DNA of 64,000 nt from Microcoleus sp. AS-A8 (GTDB taxonomy: Bacteria > Cyanobacteriota > Cyanobacteriia > Cyanobacteriales > Coleofasciculaceae), in NCBI GenBank assembly GCA_039962225.1, contig JAMPKV010000002.1, positions 248,001 to 312,000 of the forward strand, in the 5' to 3' direction. Within the stretch, counting starts at the first letter, position 1. Each line of letters opens with the position of its first letter. The notes under the pieces are model-generated. The model was not told the origin of the DNA, did no database searches, and saw only the letters and a program-made list of their open reading frames with translations. Positions 63,776-64,000 of the stretch are shown here, one piece after another. Made by a program: the position numbers and the translations under genes.

Positions 63776-64000
63776 ATGGCTTGAATGCTGGACTGAGCCG
63801 TCTCTCAGGTCGCCTCCTAGTGGGCAGGGCGGGTGCATCCCGTTTTTGTAAAAATACGGTCTGTGGGGGAGCATTTAGATATAACTCTCCTCACCCTTCT
63901 TTAAATTTACCCATTCGGGGGGTTCCGGACAGGGGTGAGAACTTGCTTGAACTCTCTTCGGAGGGCTTCCCGACGACTCAGTTAAAAGTTTAAAATCTTG

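Noticed and set aside
63781-63993. 70-codon frame at the window end
   Set aside because: It lies in GC-skewed intergenic repeats and has no ribosome site or protein-like pattern.

Overview
The window is cyanobacterial chromosome. Direct evidence: many copies of the HIP1 octamer GCGATCGC, and a gene set largely confined to cyanobacteria: clpR-clpP3, acsF (oxygen-dependent chlorophyll cyclase), ccsA/ccsB, pipX-pipY, hmpF, a pilGHIJ-type chemotaxis locus, KGK, DUF2996, DUF3086 and DUF3119 proteins, and cofH for the deazaflavin chromophore. The large TPR-CHAT protein, the STAND ATPase, the four-cysteine Ser/Thr kinase and a solo tnpB fit a large-genome, probably filamentous cyanobacterium. The species cannot be fixed from this sequence. 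I found no rRNA, tRNA or CRISPR array.

Layout. 1-3.8 kb: a truncated VWA protein, the clpR-clpP3 protease pair and a J-domain protein. 3.8-8.1 kb (minus): a membrane Ser/Thr kinase with a periplasmic-binding sensor domain, and an HTH-STAND ATPase. 8.1-16.8 kb: a membrane-quality or envelope group (TPM protein, prohibitin-like SPFH, a dicarboxylate/glutamate-type symporter, a TIGR04222 protein, then NfeD-flotillin-flotillin). 16.8-21 kb: an unusual cytochrome P450, divergent from moaD, an ABM-fold protein, thrC and a CysO-like sulfur carrier. 21.3-24.5 kb: DUF2996, acsF and an exported barrel-like protein. 25.3-27.9 kb: an operon of three exported proteins of unknown function. 27.9-31.2 kb (minus): a GT2-GtrA plus GT39-type glycosyltransferase pair. 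32-35.4 kb: a TVP38 membrane protein, a small conserved protein and cofH. 35.37-35.95 kb: a decayed IS200/IS605-like element carrying a small RHH gene. 36.1-45.8 kb: TPR-CHAT, DUF3352, ccsA/ccsB, a KGK repeat protein and tilS. 45.8-54.1 kb: hmpF divergent from a pilG-pilH-pilI-pilJ chemotaxis operon for type IV pili. 54.2-59.2 kb: mlaE-type permease, DUF3119, DUF3086, plsY and a PAS histidine kinase. 59.3-62.2 kb (minus): pipX, pipY, sepF, proC. 62.4-63.75 kb: an apparently intact tnpB-only IS605-type element.

How the parts work together. The pil genes relay signals to type IV pilus motility; the CheA kinase is not in the window. PipX and PipY link nitrogen and carbon status (PII/NtcA) and PLP homeostasis to neighbouring division (SepF) and proline (ProC) genes. 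MlaE, DUF3119, DUF3086 and PlsY form a probable lipid-handling cluster. The best candidates for something undescribed are: the P450 that has lost the acid-alcohol pair next to two ubiquitin-like sulfur carriers that bracket threonine synthase; the TPM/SPFH/TIGR04222/NfeD/double-flotillin block; and a clean 27-bp in-frame insertion splitting a HIP1 site inside the TPR-CHAT gene.
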